Positions 1-11,223 of a stretch of DNA of 64,000 nt are shown here, in pieces (within the stretch, counting starts at the first letter, position 1; every line of letters begins with the position of its first letter). The DNA comes from Exophiala sp. HKRS030 (lineage: Eukaryota > Ascomycota > Eurotiomycetes > Chaetothyriales > Herpotrichiellaceae): positions 1,364,001-1,428,000 of the forward strand of contig JAHWDD010000001.1 of assembly GCA_023897205.1 (NCBI GenBank). Direction: 5' to 3'. The notes below the pieces were generated by a model, which was not told where the DNA came from, made no database searches, and saw only the letters and a program-made list of their open reading frames with translations. A program made the position numbers and the translations under genes.

Positions 1-1564
1 CATTCGGCAAATCTCAATTCCCTTTGGTCCATTCTTCTTGTCAGCTGCCTGAGCCACTCATTCGCAGTCTGGAACTGCCGTATTGGTAAGACAGACAGTT
101 TTTGCTCGTGGGGAAGCTTTTCGCTTGGTCAGAAGGCTGGTTCGACCACGGGACGCCCTGCGCAGAGAGAAGAAAAAATCATGCGCATTCGGCCGATTCG
201 GGCACTCGAAGTCCGCCAGCACATGTACGATCTGCACTGACTGGCACTAATCAGCCATAAGCCATGGCACGATTCTTTCGGACGAGATGCAAGGCATATC
301 TCGGGCCCGCCGGTCATGGCTGAATCCGGGCTCCGAGTACGCGGAAACTATTCAAAGGTCCTCGTCCGTGTGTACACTAGTGATTGGAGGCGGAGGACGA
401 GCGGAGGGTCGTGGTGGAAAGGCACTTCGCGACTTCTGGCGAGTCTAGCCGCTCTTGCGGGCTCCAAACGCTGAACACGAAAGCGAGAAACTTCGATAGG
501 CGACAGCTGTCGAACGGGCCAGGAATGAGAATCTCTCCGATATGAGGTTTTTTACCAGCATTTTCGTATCATCCGTCGCTCGTCATGGAGACTTTTGTTA
601 CTCGGGCACGGAGTCTCCACGGACGTCCACACGTTTTTTTCTCGCAAGGTGCAGGGTGTCCATTGTGGTATGCGGATGTGTTTGCAAATGTCACGCTACC
701 GAGAGCCAGGACACCCTTTTGGTGGCAATGAAACAAATCCCCTGCCCAAAAGGGTACGAGTGGGAAGAAATACAAAGGCTGAGACACATGGGCAGACCGC
801 CTGAAGCGAGGAGGTATGGATACTGGACTTGTAGAGGAATCGAAGCCTGGTGAGCCTGACACACGCCACAGGGTAGCAAACAGGGAAGCCCGTTAACACC
901 GACGGGGGTGCAGGGGAGTGCCCGGGGGAGGCCTGGATGAGCCTACTGCACTCGCTCAATAGCCCCGAGGGTGGCACTATAGGCTTAGGTACGGAACTCC
1001 GCTTGTTCTTGGGCGTTGCTTGGGCGGTGGTTTCAGGACTCAGGCTCCGACCCATCTCGTCATAGGCTAGCGACACTAGGCCTGTCGGGGCCAAAGGCAG
1101 GGGCCCTGTCGTAAATCGTATCCCTGCCCATTAGCCGTGCTGCACCACCACACACATCATCGCTAACACGTTAAAGATGATACACTTTTCTCTGCCTGAT
1201 TTCTAAACCCCAGAGACTCCTTACCACATCATCTCTTTGATTGCTTCCAAGTATTCGTTCGGAACTGTTCGTCTTCCGCTCTTCCACCATCCTTTCTTTT
1301 TTCTCTACTCTTCCGCCCTCAGCTTGTATGCCCGTGCTCGTCAGCAGCACAGCCATCGACGAAACGAACCTCGTCCTGCCCTCCGCCCAGTAATACAGCA
1401 CTGTCATCCTGCGAATATGCGCCCATTGGCTTATCAATCCTGAGACTTCTCCGCCCTGTGGCCACTATCAGCGGATCGCTGCATTCCGCTGCCAAAGAAT
1501 CATCTTTCAGAAGCTGCGGGCCCCCGAGTGCACTTCTCTTTGCCTGTCCAGCGTCGCCGCCGCC
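1..1564. other. intergenic, upstream of the Zn2Cys6 regulator
   Basis: I see no credible gene here. All open frames are short, overlap on both strands and lack domain-like composition. The stretch from about 1262 to 1330 is pyrimidine-rich, which fits a fungal core promoter and 5' UTR for the regulator that starts at 1565. A long regulatory region is plausible for a transcription-factor gene, but no specific site could be assigned. Confidence 0.5.
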
Positions 1565-4374
1565 ATGGACCACAGACCGAGCCTGGACAGTCTGGGGTAT
1601 GACATGTCCCACTTCATGCCTCAGCACCCTCCCCAGATCTTCGGCGCCTACAACCCAGACGGCACACCGATTCCTCCGACGTTGCCACCCGGTCCCTACT
1701 TCGGAGACTTGAACGATGGTATGGTGGATGAGAATGATCCCAAGCGTAGACGTATCGCTAGGGTGTGTCACCCTCCCCGAGCTGAGACCAAAGAAAGTTG
1801 ACCTTGTCTGACATTGAATCCAGGCTTGCGATATGTGCCGGAAGAAGAAAATCAAGTGTGACGGGAAGATGCCCAAGTGCGGACATTGTATCAACTACAA
1901 AACAGAGTGTGTCTTTACACAGGTGGAAAAGAAGCGGAATCCTCCCAAAGGGTGAGTAACCATGATGTCCAGCGGGGGGGTCGTCCTGGCAAGGCTGACA
2001 TACCTGCTAGAGCCAAATACATCGAGGGCTTAGAAAACCGACTAGGCCGTATGGAATCGTTACTGCGCATGTCCGGTCTTCTAACTGAAGATGATGCGGG
2101 CAAGACAGACCTGGGTACGTTAGAGAAACGCCTAGCGGAGAAAGCTTCTGCCAAAGAGTCCGGGCCCAAAGCAACAGAATCCCCTGGAGCTCCCAAGAGT
2201 GGCGCGAGTTCTTCAGTCCCCGAGAGTTCCCCCCGGCCGGGGTCTACACATCACTCACATGACACACCACGAGATACTATTACGACACCCAGTACCGTCG
2301 ACGGTGACAAGTCTCGTGAAGAAGTGGAAAACCTCTCCGAAGCCATGTGTTCGCTAGTCACCAACAATGTGGGTGAGACCAGATACATTGGTGAGTGGCA
2401 CGTCGTCTCCTACGTCTCCTCCGCTGACTTTGGTTAGGTTCTTCCTCGGCGTTTTCCATCTTCTCCAGTAAAGGTATCGAATGGGTCAACGAAAAGACAG
2501 GAGACACGTCTTTCCAAGAGACCATACAGAATGCTGTCAACGAAGATGACAACAAGTGGCAGTATTGGAAACCCGAAGTCTTTGGTGACATCTTTGTACG
2601 CCGTGTCTTCAAGCCCCTGCCACCCAAGGAGGAAGCCCTATCACTATTCAAGGACTTCTTCGAGAACTTTAATTGCATGTTTCCTCTCTTCCATGAACCT
2701 ACCTTTATGCATCTAGTGGAAAAGCAATATTCTAAAGAACCGTACGAGGGCAGTGGCTGGTGGGCCAGTATCAATGTTGCCCTCGCCATCGCCTATCGCA
2801 TTCGAGTCATGAGCAATGTCGTTCCTCAAGAGGATGACCAGAAAGCCTGGCTATATCTGAAGAATGCCATGGGAGTCATCACAGAGCTGACGATGCGAAA
2901 TACCGACTTGCTCAGTGTCCAGGCCCTCCTCGGCATGGCACTGTTCTTGCAAGGAACACCGAACCCCCAGCCATCCTTCTTCCTTATCTCTGCCGCCATT
3001 AGATGCTCTCACACAATTGGACTGCACAAACGTGGCTCTAATTTCAACTTGAATCCTATCGAGGCAGAGCAGCGGAAACGAGTCTTCTGGATCGCATATC
3101 TTCTCGATAAAGACTCATGCTTGCGTGCAGGTCGACCTCCCGCGCAAGATGACGATGACATGAACGTCGAATTGCCATCCGAAGATCCTCCGGACAACAT
3201 AGGAAATGTCCCACTGGCCGATGGAAAGGGCAAGATCAACCTCTTCCGTCTTATGTGTGAGTTCGCTATCATATCCAGCAAGGTCTACCGGCAACTATAC
3301 TCAGTACAAGCTTCGAAACAAAGCGACGGTGAACTACTCAACACGATCGGAGAGCTCGACAGGGAATTGGAAGCGTGGAAAGACAGCATTCCACTAGACT
3401 TCCGACCCGAGCATGAAATTAAAACAGCACATACTCCCCTCATCCTACATATCGTCGTCCTTCACTTCTCTTATTACAACTGCTTAACAACAATACACCG
3501 AATGTCAGTCCATCATGGGTATTGGACAAGTCGGTTGTCGGAGTACGCCATCCAAGGCCTGAACGCCAGACCACTGAACCCCAGAGTATTCTCGTCCGCC
3601 GCTCTCTGTGTTTCAGCAGCTCGTGCCTCGATCCACCTCATCAAGTATATCCCACAGGGTGACTTTGCATGTGTCTGGTTGGTTCTGTACTTTCCAGTGT
3701 CAGCACTCGTGACATTGTTCGCCAACATTTTACAAAATCCGCAAGATACCCGTGCCAGAGCTGACATCAAGCTCATGGACCTTGTGGTGAACTTTCTATC
3801 GAACGTGGCCCATGATGAGGGCACAGGGTCTTTGAATCGCATGCTCACCGTCTGCTCGGAGTTTGCTCGCATTGCACGAGTTGTGATTGAGAAAGCCGAG
3901 AAGGAAGGCTCGAAACGGAAACGAAGACTCGTGCCCGAGGAAGTACTGCGGGTCAATCAATCGGCCATGGCTCAAGTTCAGGCTCAGATCAATGGACGGA
4001 AACCTAGCTCAAGAAGATCTAGTGGGGCAGGTGGTTCTCCTCGGAATGCTATCAATGTGCCTGCAACACAATCTACACCCATGGCCAACACCAACGCCAC
4101 TCCTCAAACCTTTTTCAACGTACCCGGTTTCGATGGGAACGAGTATCCTGACATGATGAGTCAGCATGGTATGAGTCCAGACATGGGACAAATGCCCAGC
4201 GCCACCATGTCGCCTCTTAATGTCGGTTCTTTTCAACAACCTTTTGTACCCCAAGATTTATGGCAAATGCCCATGACTTTTGAATGGGACTGGGCGGATT
4301 TTGGGCAATCCGGCGGCTACAATGATTTTATATTCAACGATAACATGAATGACGGGACCATGCATCAACAGTGA
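1565..4374 (+). CDS. Zn2Cys6 fungal transcription factor, 880 aa
   Basis: Predicted DNA-binding regulator acting in the nucleus. Exons are 1565-1762, 1824-1951, 2011-2390 and 2438-4374, and all junctions keep frame. The binuclear zinc cluster falls across the first junction, with cysteines near residues 68, 71, 78, 85, 88 and 95. A linker and short coiled coil follow ([17 protein letters not shown]). The middle of the protein is a fungal_trans/MHR domain, with the typical ATLRCS-like segment replaced by [14 protein letters not shown] and then [14 protein letters not shown]. The C-terminus is rich in Met, Gln, Asn and Pro, consistent with an activation region. The ATG has a good context (gccgccATGG). 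The zinc cluster with its [11 protein letters not shown] linker looks strongly conserved, but I cannot assign the ortholog, so its target pathway is unknown. Confidence 0.9.
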
Positions 4375-5306
4375 GACTTTGACATTTGACTTTGTGTGTG
4401 TCTTGCAAGAGTTTGTCCATGTTCAAACACCGGGGAGGCTTTATGCATGTGGGCGGTTCTCTGTCAACCGGGGCAAGCGATGGCGCACATTTGAGCAACA
4501 GATGTAATGTACTAGCAGCAACGAACTTTTGTACCAGTATCATGATACCCTCTATTCCTATGATCCTGCAATGGTCTCTTTCTTTCGCAGGAATTCTGTT
4601 TGTACTTCTTGGAAACCTTTCGAGATGATGAGTCAAGGCCGCCCCTTCTTTTTGAAAACAATCATGGTTTGTCCAGGCTGAAAGGGTTTTTCCTGTATTG
4701 ACAGATTCACAGGTTCTTGTTTGTGCGTTTTGAACGCGTTCACTGCGCTATTTGCTGCCGGCGCTCCGCTGCCTTGTCACCATTCACGAGAATTTTGGCA
4801 AAAACACCAATTCAATGGGTGCTGAAGGGGGGGTTCAGGTTCCATTGTCCCATTGTTTCCACAACTTGTTTTGTTTATTGATGCAGCAGCCCACTCATTG
4901 TCCACTGATTGCCAACTGGCGACAATATCATTTGATGAATTAAATGACCCTTTGTGCTTTCAGAAACAATCATCTCTTTGTTTTTACGCCGGTATCTTAC
5001 AGAACACACCAGACTCTATCTGTTGTTCCATTACCACTACCATTACCATTTCCCTTTTCCACTTTCATTTCCACACCTTCAAGACCATTTCTTCTGGAAA
5101 TCGAGCTCTGAGAAACAAGAAGAACAAAACAAGAACCAAACCCAACGACACCAAACTTCAAACTTCAAACTTCAAACTGCAAACTGCAAACTGCTGGCCA
5201 GTTTACCAAGTTCGCTTCAGACCTCTTTTAACCTTCTTTTTCCCGGTCTTCTCTGAACCAACAAAACAACTTGCAATTTCTTCACCAAAAATATAAAAAA
5301 AGAAAA
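4375..5306. other. intergenic between two plus-strand genes
   Basis: Probably the 3' UTR of the regulator followed by the promoter and 5' UTR of the next gene. Positions 5030-5085 are very rich in TTACC and TTTCC motifs, and a heptamer tandem repeat lies at 5152-5193. No coding signal is seen. Confidence 0.5.
5152..5193 (+). repeat. heptamer tandem repeat, CAAACTT x3 then CAAACTG x3
   Basis: Six perfect 7 bp units without gaps lie about 115 bp before the likely start of the coiled-coil gene, so probably in its 5' UTR or promoter. The one-base change between the two halves implies two expansion events. Confidence 0.85.
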
Positions 5307-7265
5307 ATGGCAAACGCTCTTCTCTTCCTCTCCGTCATCTGGTTGAGATTGCAGACATGGTGGTCCTTTTCTGGTGTCGGTGGTGTCCCGTCATTGTCAC
5401 TCCCGGCCATCAGTATCCCCTTGGACTCTTTCAGCGTCTCTCCTCCTGCCATCTTCGAGTCTTCAGAATGGCTGAATGGTTTCCTTGGGTTTCTCAACGT
5501 CCCCAGACCTGGATTGATCTCCGCGGTTTCGGATGACCAAGGCATCTCTTTGAACATCCACGTGCCTCTCAACACCGGACTTCTAGCACCTCTTTGTTCT
5601 TCGCCCAACATGATCTCACCGCGTCTGGATTTCCAGCGACTACCTCCACAGTCACTGCCGACCAATGCGTCAAGAGTTATTCAAGTGGACGATTATTGCG
5701 CCGTACCCTTTGAGACTGCTCCTGGAAGTGGTATTGTCAAGGACGAGCATTATATAACCGATTCGGCAACACCCGACAACGACAACACCAATCCCAACAA
5801 CAAATGGAGTCATCTTCCCGAGTCAAAGTGGCTCGCTTGGTTCTTGTCTGGTGGTCATCAAGCTGCAACGCCTGTTCCCATTGGAGCAAGTCTGTCATCT
5901 AAAATCGAAATTGGCTCGTTTACCTTGGAAATTCCTCATACTCTCCTGACGACCTTTGGAATTTTGGTCATCGCCACCGTAATCTCGTGGCGTGTGTATA
6001 TACACATCATCACTGTGTTGGAACAAGAAGACGTCGACTTCACACGTGATGTTTGGGCAGTTGAAACTCTTCCTAGCTCCATTGACGACTTTGTCTTTGC
6101 CAGCCTTGTGGCGGAGTCGACCACCACCCAAGAAACGACGTCGACTCACGATGATCCTGAGGAACCTGACATCATACCCAACGAGTCTTCTCAAGATACC
6201 GTGCAAAAGGACTCCAGTATCTCCTTTGGCTTCCGCTTCGTCGTTATCATCTTGAGAGCACGTATCGCCAACCTCGTCTCCAATGCCCGTCAGCTGACTG
6301 ATGAAGTCAAGACGTTGGAAAATTGGAATGCGGCTCTCACCCACGCCAACGAAGAGCAGTCGGCTCAATTGAACACGGTCCGCAAAGAACTGGATGAAGC
6401 CCGGGAAGCCGTCAAGGACCTCGAGAGCGAGGAGCAAGACTACCAGGACCAGATGGAAGGCATCCTCGAGAACAATGTCCGCCTGGGCAACCAGGTCGAG
6501 CGACTGGGTCAGGCGAATGGTGCGCTTCAAGCCACCATCGCGAGGCTCACGAGGGAGAATGACTCACTCGGTGACGACAACCGTCGTTGTAGTTGCCAGG
6601 GACAAGGACATACTACCACCACTGGCGGCCGATCCTCGACTTTGCCCATGACGGTCCCTTCGGAGGCGACGAAGAAGACAACTACCTCTCCTGATCTTGT
6701 TGCTGCTCCTGCTCCTGCACCGGTCACCTCCTCGCGAGCATCGTCGGTTTCTTCTGCCGTGTCGCTGCGTGCTACGGCGGCCTATCCTCGCGCCGGCGGC
6801 TCGGTCATGTATGGTCCACCCCGCCTCAATGAGGAGGGGATCCCTACAAGGCCGATGACGCGGAGAGAGCGCGAGGATAGGCGGGCTTCGGCGGCAGAAG
6901 CAGCAGCTACTGCCGCCGCTGTTGTTGTTGTGCAGCCAAGTGGAGCTGAGGACTCCGTTGGCGACGGCAACAAACACAACACTGCGGCGGTGGGTGCCTC
7001 GGAGGAGGAGATCGTCGTGCCCAAGACCGACGAGGAGGTACAAGAGAGCGCTGGTCAAGATGACCATGCTGCCGCTCTTGAAGAAACGCGGACCTTGGGA
7101 GACAGCCGCCGGGCAAATGTGGATGGAGGACGCGTGGACGACAATGGCAAGGAAAAAGCCAAGGGGGGCAACGACGAGGCAACAGATGCCAGCCGTCGTC
7201 ATCGTCGTGAAGAGGATGGGAAGAATGGGCAGAAGGAGATGAAGAAGAGCAAGTGGGCTTCTTGA
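5307..7265 (+). CDS. membrane-anchored coiled-coil protein of unknown function, 652 aa
   Basis: Single-exon gene that I do not recognise. The chosen ATG at 5307 sits in an A-rich context; the open frame extends 36 bp upstream without another ATG. The N-terminus (LLFLSVIWLRLQTWW) is hydrophobic and could be a signal sequence or anchor. A clear transmembrane segment lies near residues 208-232 (LLTTFGILVIATVISW). An acidic stretch follows, then about 100 residues of heptad-rich coiled coil around residues 330-420. The last third is low-complexity Ala/Ser/Pro/Arg with charged ends (EEDGKNGQKEMKKSKWAS). The layout suggests a tethering or scaffold protein on a membrane. That is inference from architecture only. 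Confidence 0.75.
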   Translation: MANALLFLSVIWLRLQTWWSFSGVGGVPSLSLPAISIPLDSFSVSPPAIFESSEWLNGFLGFLNVPRPGLISAVSDDQGISLNIHVPLNTGLLAPLCSSPNMISPRLDFQRLPPQSLPTNASRVIQVDDYCAVPFETAPGSGIVKDEHYITDSATPDNDNTNPNNKWSHLPESKWLAWFLSGGHQAATPVPIGASLSSKIEIGSFTLEIPHTLLTTFGILVIATVISWRVYIHIITVLEQEDVDFTRDVWAVETLPSSIDDFVFASLVAESTTTQETTSTHDDPEEPDIIPNESSQDTVQKDSSISFGFRFVVIILRARIANLVSNARQLTDEVKTLENWNAALTHANEEQSAQLNTVRKELDEAREAVKDLESEEQDYQDQMEGILENNVRLGNQVERLGQANGALQATIARLTRENDSLGDDNRRCSCQGQGHTTTTGGRSSTLPMTVPSEATKKTTTSPDLVAAPAPAPVTSSRASSVSSAVSLRATAAYPRAGGSVMYGPPRLNEEGIPTRPMTRREREDRRASAAEAAATAAAVVVVQPSGAEDSVGDGNKHNTAAVGASEEEIVVPKTDEEVQESAGQDDHAAALEETRTLGDSRRANVDGGRVDDNGKEKAKGGNDEATDASRRHRREEDGKNGQKEMKKSKWAS

Positions 7266-7515
7266 GTGTGTGGGGTGTGTGTACGCAAGAGATGGCGAGG
7301 GATGTTGGTGGATGTTTTTGGTATGTCGGCCAAGGGAGCAGGAAGATTGGCGATGGGAAAAGAGTAGAAATTTTACTGTAAATATATGATACTGGAATGG
7401 CCGGCCTTTGCAGTGCAAAACCAGCAGTACTTTGTGTCCGACACCTCGCTGGTTTTTCCGAGGTGGTGACGATAAGTTCAAAAAGGAATGAATGTTCGCA
7501 AAGCAAAAAGAAACG

Positions 7516-8786
7516 TTACAATCCAACACTCTCTGCGAAATCTTTACAGGTCGTACAGAATCCCCATGTCCTGGCACAGTTGAATTCGACGCTCTCCTGG
7601 CTGCTGTCTGGAGAGGTTGTACCGGCCCCGTCGGAAAGGAGAATCACGTCGTATCCTTTCGAGAAGGCCTAGAACAGACGCACGGGAGAATCCGTTAGTG
7701 ACAGTTGAAGAATGGGAAGAAAAGGTGCAACGAGAGATACGAAAGTTCAATGAAAAAGACTCGAAAGAAAACAATCAAATTAGGGATACACGGTACTCGA
7801 TACTTACGTCCTGTAGACTCCCCCCGACACATTGATCCGTATTGACACCGGCGAAGAGAAGAGTTGTTATGCCCTCCTTCTCCAGAAAATCCGTACACAT
7901 TGTCCTCGTGCCCCAGAGGCCGGACATGCGGTTCTTGTGAATCCATACATCGGCGGGACTGGCAGTGAGGCCTTGTTCGTATGATGCGCGCAACTCGGGA
8001 GTCAGGTCGGCGTTCCCTATTGATTTTGTTTGGTATGTTTTAGATTGAGGTTTTTTTTTAAATCAGGCCAGAGTAGGCGGTAGGGTAGGGTTGTGCAAGG
8101 TCAGGTAGGTGAATTGGAAAGGGGAGAAGGAGAGGAAAAACAAGATTCTTACATGTATCTCTCATCAACAATCGACCTCCATCGACCGTCGTTTTGCCTT
8201 CCAACGTCACGGGTCCAATGTCGGTACCCAGACCTTTGTAGAGGCGAGGGTTCTTGCCCGACGTTTCGATCTGTGGGTCGGCGGAGGGAAAGGTGTCGCA
8301 ACCCTGGTTGACGCCGTGGGAGTCGACGGCCGCGCTTCTGTCCTCGGTGTTTGTGTACGATTCAGAACTCGAAGCGGGCACGGTCTCGAAGCCGAACGCT
8401 CGCAACGTCGAAGGGGGCATGGCTTTGACTTCGGCGTCGGTGAGGCCCCAGTTCAGCCAGACGACGCGGATGCCGGCCTTGCGCGCGGCGGGGATGGCGT
8501 ACGTGAGTAGCTGGTTTTGAGCGAGGAGACCCTTGGAGCCCTCGGGCCGCCCGAGAGACGGGGACAGGAAGAAATTCTGCATGTCGACGATCACGAGCGC
8601 CGTCTTGGACGAGGCGACGGTGACGGGCAGGGTGTTGGTCTTGAGCGTGTGGTTCGGCGTCGGGCGGGGCGAGGTCGGCGTCGCGGGGTGCGTCAGGTCG
8701 AACCCTCTGGTCGAGTCGTAGAGCCAGAAGGACCCTTCGGGGTCGCCTATGACGCCACGGCGATGGGAGGGGTCGGTGTTGTTCAT
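7516..8786 (-). CDS. isochorismatase-like cysteine hydrolase, 331 aa
   Basis: Exons on the minus strand are 8786-8153, 8016-7808 and 7668-7516. The introns have GTAAGA/GTAAGT donors, and the first junction restores the expected Trp codon (RDTWNADL). The isochorismatase fold carries its catalytic triad: Asp68 in LVIVDMQNFF, Lys239 in WIHKNRMSG and Cys274 in GVNTDQCVGG. The C-terminal exon gives the conserved GYDVILLSDGAGTTSP. Family members hydrolyse small amides, isochorismate or related metabolites; the substrate here is not predictable. I chose the ATG at 8786 (context aaacaATG). An in-frame ATG at 8864 would add 26 Pro-rich residues, but its context is weak. It is on the same strand as the dienelactone-hydrolase-like gene upstream of it. 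Confidence 0.88.
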
Positions 8787-9330
8787 TGTTTGTCCCTTTA
8801 CGAGAGAGTCGGTCGGACGACGAGGCTGAAAATTGTCAGGGGGAGGGGGAGGGGGAAGCCCCATAAGACCGAGTGGGGATCAGGACGGGATGAAGTCAAG
8901 CGATCTACGATAGATCCAGGGCGATCCGGGATGATGGCTGTAGCTTTGAAGCTGAGATGATAAGAGGGAAGAAGGGTACGGAGAATAAAAAGCAAGATAG
9001 TCTGCTCATATCACTGTTGGGACCACGACAGCGGAAGATCGAGAAGGTGTACGTTGGTCATGTCCGCGCTGGTTGCAGGCTTTAGTGCGAAACCCCGCAG
9101 TTGTTCGAGATAAGCGTCAGTCTCAAATGGGAAGGTTGTAAAACGGGGGAGTCTCGCGTCGTTGATCCTGACTTGCAAGGATCACTCTTCACACAGTAAT
9201 GGGGGTGTTTCATGGTGTAAGAGAGAAAAACAGCCAGAGAAAAGTGCTCTTATGCCATTGGGTGAGTAAGAGGGGAGACGTTACGGGTGAGTAACCTCCT
9301 AAAAAGGGCTTTCCTCATCTGTCCAGCACC
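8787..9330. other. spacer between the isochorismatase-like and dienelactone-hydrolase-like genes
   Basis: Carries the promoter of the isochorismatase-like gene and the 3' flank of the dienelactone-hydrolase-like gene, both on the minus strand. No further coding signal is seen. Confidence 0.5.
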
Positions 9331-10311
9331 TCAGTCGTCCAAATGGAACTTAAACCAATCCACAGCTTGTGAAAAAGCTGCCTCCATGGCAAATCGAAGT
9401 CGTTTGTCCTTGATATCTCCCCTCACAGCGAAGCCGTGACTGACGCCGCCGTACAAGTCTATCTGCCAGGGGACACCGGCTTTCTTCAAGATGGCTTCGC
9501 TCTGGTGTCTGCCTTCCGCAGTGAAGATGCCGTCGATCTCCGCCGCGGCGATGGAGAATGGCCGTGTGATGGCTGCCAATTCCTCGGTGTCGACGAACGA
9601 AGGATGTGCACCATAGCCGGCATCGAATGAGCCTTCTTTCAAAAAGCGAACAACGTATTTGGCGCCAAAGCAATATCCGACTGCGCCGAGTTTCTGTGCA
9701 TGTTTCTCAGCTTCAGTCTCGTACGGTCTGGCGAGAGGTGTCTTGATGTCAATGGACGACGCGTACCTTGATGCCAAGTTCCATCTTCATCTTCTTGATG
9801 CACGCTTCAATGATAGGGTCGATACTTGCAGGATCATGGGCGAGCTTTCTGTCCGAGTAGTGGCCTAGCTTCCACTTGGCGAGGTCGACGTTGGCAAAGT
9901 TGTTCATCTCGATGAAGTCTCCGTAAAAGAGGTCAGGAATGACGACGTAATAGCTGTGACGATCAGGTCAGCTATACTGGTGTCAGGACTCGATACAACT
10001 CCATCTTACCCTCGAGCCGCAAACTGATCGGCAAGGAGTTGCGCATTATTTGAAGTGTGGCCGATGACATCGGGAATGCTGTATTTGAGATGGGTTCAGT
10101 TAGCACTGGTCTTGTTGGAACAACACATGGCTATGGCTCACAAAAGAATCCCGTGCTTCTTCTCATCAGAACCTGATATTTTGGGCTCGGTGATATAAGC
10201 ATCGACTGGACCAAGTTGGGTGTTGACGAAGCTTGACTCAATGCGACCGGTGGGTGTGCCGTCATGCTTGAACCCTTTGACGCAACAGGTTTGCATAGGA
10301 CCTGAAGCCAT
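9331..10311 (-). CDS. dienelactone hydrolase family protein, 262 aa
   Basis: Exons are 10311-10142, 10078-10010, 9953-9767 and 9693-9331; every junction keeps frame. The alpha/beta-hydrolase triad typical of dienelactone hydrolases is visible: Cys150 in AVGYCFGAKY, Asp196 in AAEIDGIFT and His228 in GGVSHGFAVRG. The first exon carries the TCCVKGFKHDGTPTG segment common to fungal members, and GYYVVIPDLFYGD marks the early beta strand. True dienelactone hydrolase acts in chlorocatechol breakdown, but most fungal paralogs have unknown ester substrates, so only family membership is claimed. There is no signal peptide, so it is likely cytosolic. It lies upstream of another small hydrolase on the same strand and is divergent from Tudor-SN. 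Confidence 0.9.
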
Positions 10312-11223
10312 GTTGCTGCTGGTAAGGAGTGGGAAGGGCTAAGGAGGATGATGATCGCAGGTTGACTCCGGTTGAACGGTGTTCGTCTTCTTTCCAATGC
10401 TTCTCAGGCTCTTTATAGCCACACTCAACGACACTTCATGTCTGCTGGCTCACCTGCTTAGGAAGCATTGCCTCGTACATCCTCATAGCAATAAGGTCGT
10501 CCAGAAACGTGTTGCTCGTACAAGAAGATCAAACAGCCCGACAGTCATCTGATTGGAGGACAACCGAAGTGAAGCCAGTACCTTAGCTGAGCATAGATCC
10601 ACACGGACGAATTCGCAGGGAGGCATTACCAGTACTCGTAGAGAGAGACTATCTACGATAGTAGTCACATTCGCACCAATTCGACCCTGAGAGAGAGAGA
10701 GATAGAGAGGTACTTCAACACCTTACTAACACGACACGCGACCAACCACGTGATGTCGTTCACAGGTTCGCTCTCGTTCTCGTTCTCGTTCTCGTTCTCG
10801 TATTCTGTTAGCACTTTGTACTCGGTGAGTTGGGTAGGCTGAGACCAACGGCAAGGTAACTGTTCACGTGCATCTGAAGAGATAGATGTATCATGATGAA
10901 CACAAGAATTCACGTGTTACTACTCCATGTTGTACCTAGGTTGAAGCTCAGGTACGAAGGAGTACATACGGAGGACTGAAGGGATGTAATTATACCCCAC
11001 ACATTCGTCACTCGTGTGGTGTGTGGGCTAAAGAAAAGTGTCACCTTTCGAGAAAGCATACTGTGTACTCGGTGCATCTTCACCACTCAACCCTTACTAG
11101 CCGTCATCACCTCGATCTGATTTTGTTCTGGACTGTATAGCGTTGCTATTCGTTTTCCTTGCTGTCTAACAATAAATCTCTGGCTTGCATTTTGCCCGTG
11201 GATCCCATCCAGACCGCTGCAAC
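10312..11223. promoter_or_regulatory. divergent promoter with three CACGTG boxes
   Basis: Shared upstream region of the dienelactone-hydrolase-like gene and Tudor-SN. Palindromic CACGTG motifs occur at 10747-10752, 10865-10870 and 10911-10916, and a hexamer repeat lies at 10771-10800. CACGTG is the core site for bHLH factors and some bZIP factors in fungi. Function is inferred only. Confidence 0.45.
10771..10800 (+). repeat. hexamer repeat (TCGTTC-type), about five units
   Basis: Near-perfect CTCTCG then CGTTCT units between two CACGTG boxes in the divergent promoter. It is a short simple repeat. Confidence 0.8.

Noticed and set aside
129..1437. several minus-strand ORFs of 60-130 codons at the left end
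   Set aside because: They overlap in several frames, lack ATG or domain content, and fit random opening in GC-rich DNA.
6564..7577. 337-codon minus-strand ORF
   Set aside because: Antisense shadow of the low-complexity tail of the coiled-coil gene; rich in Arg/Ser repeats.
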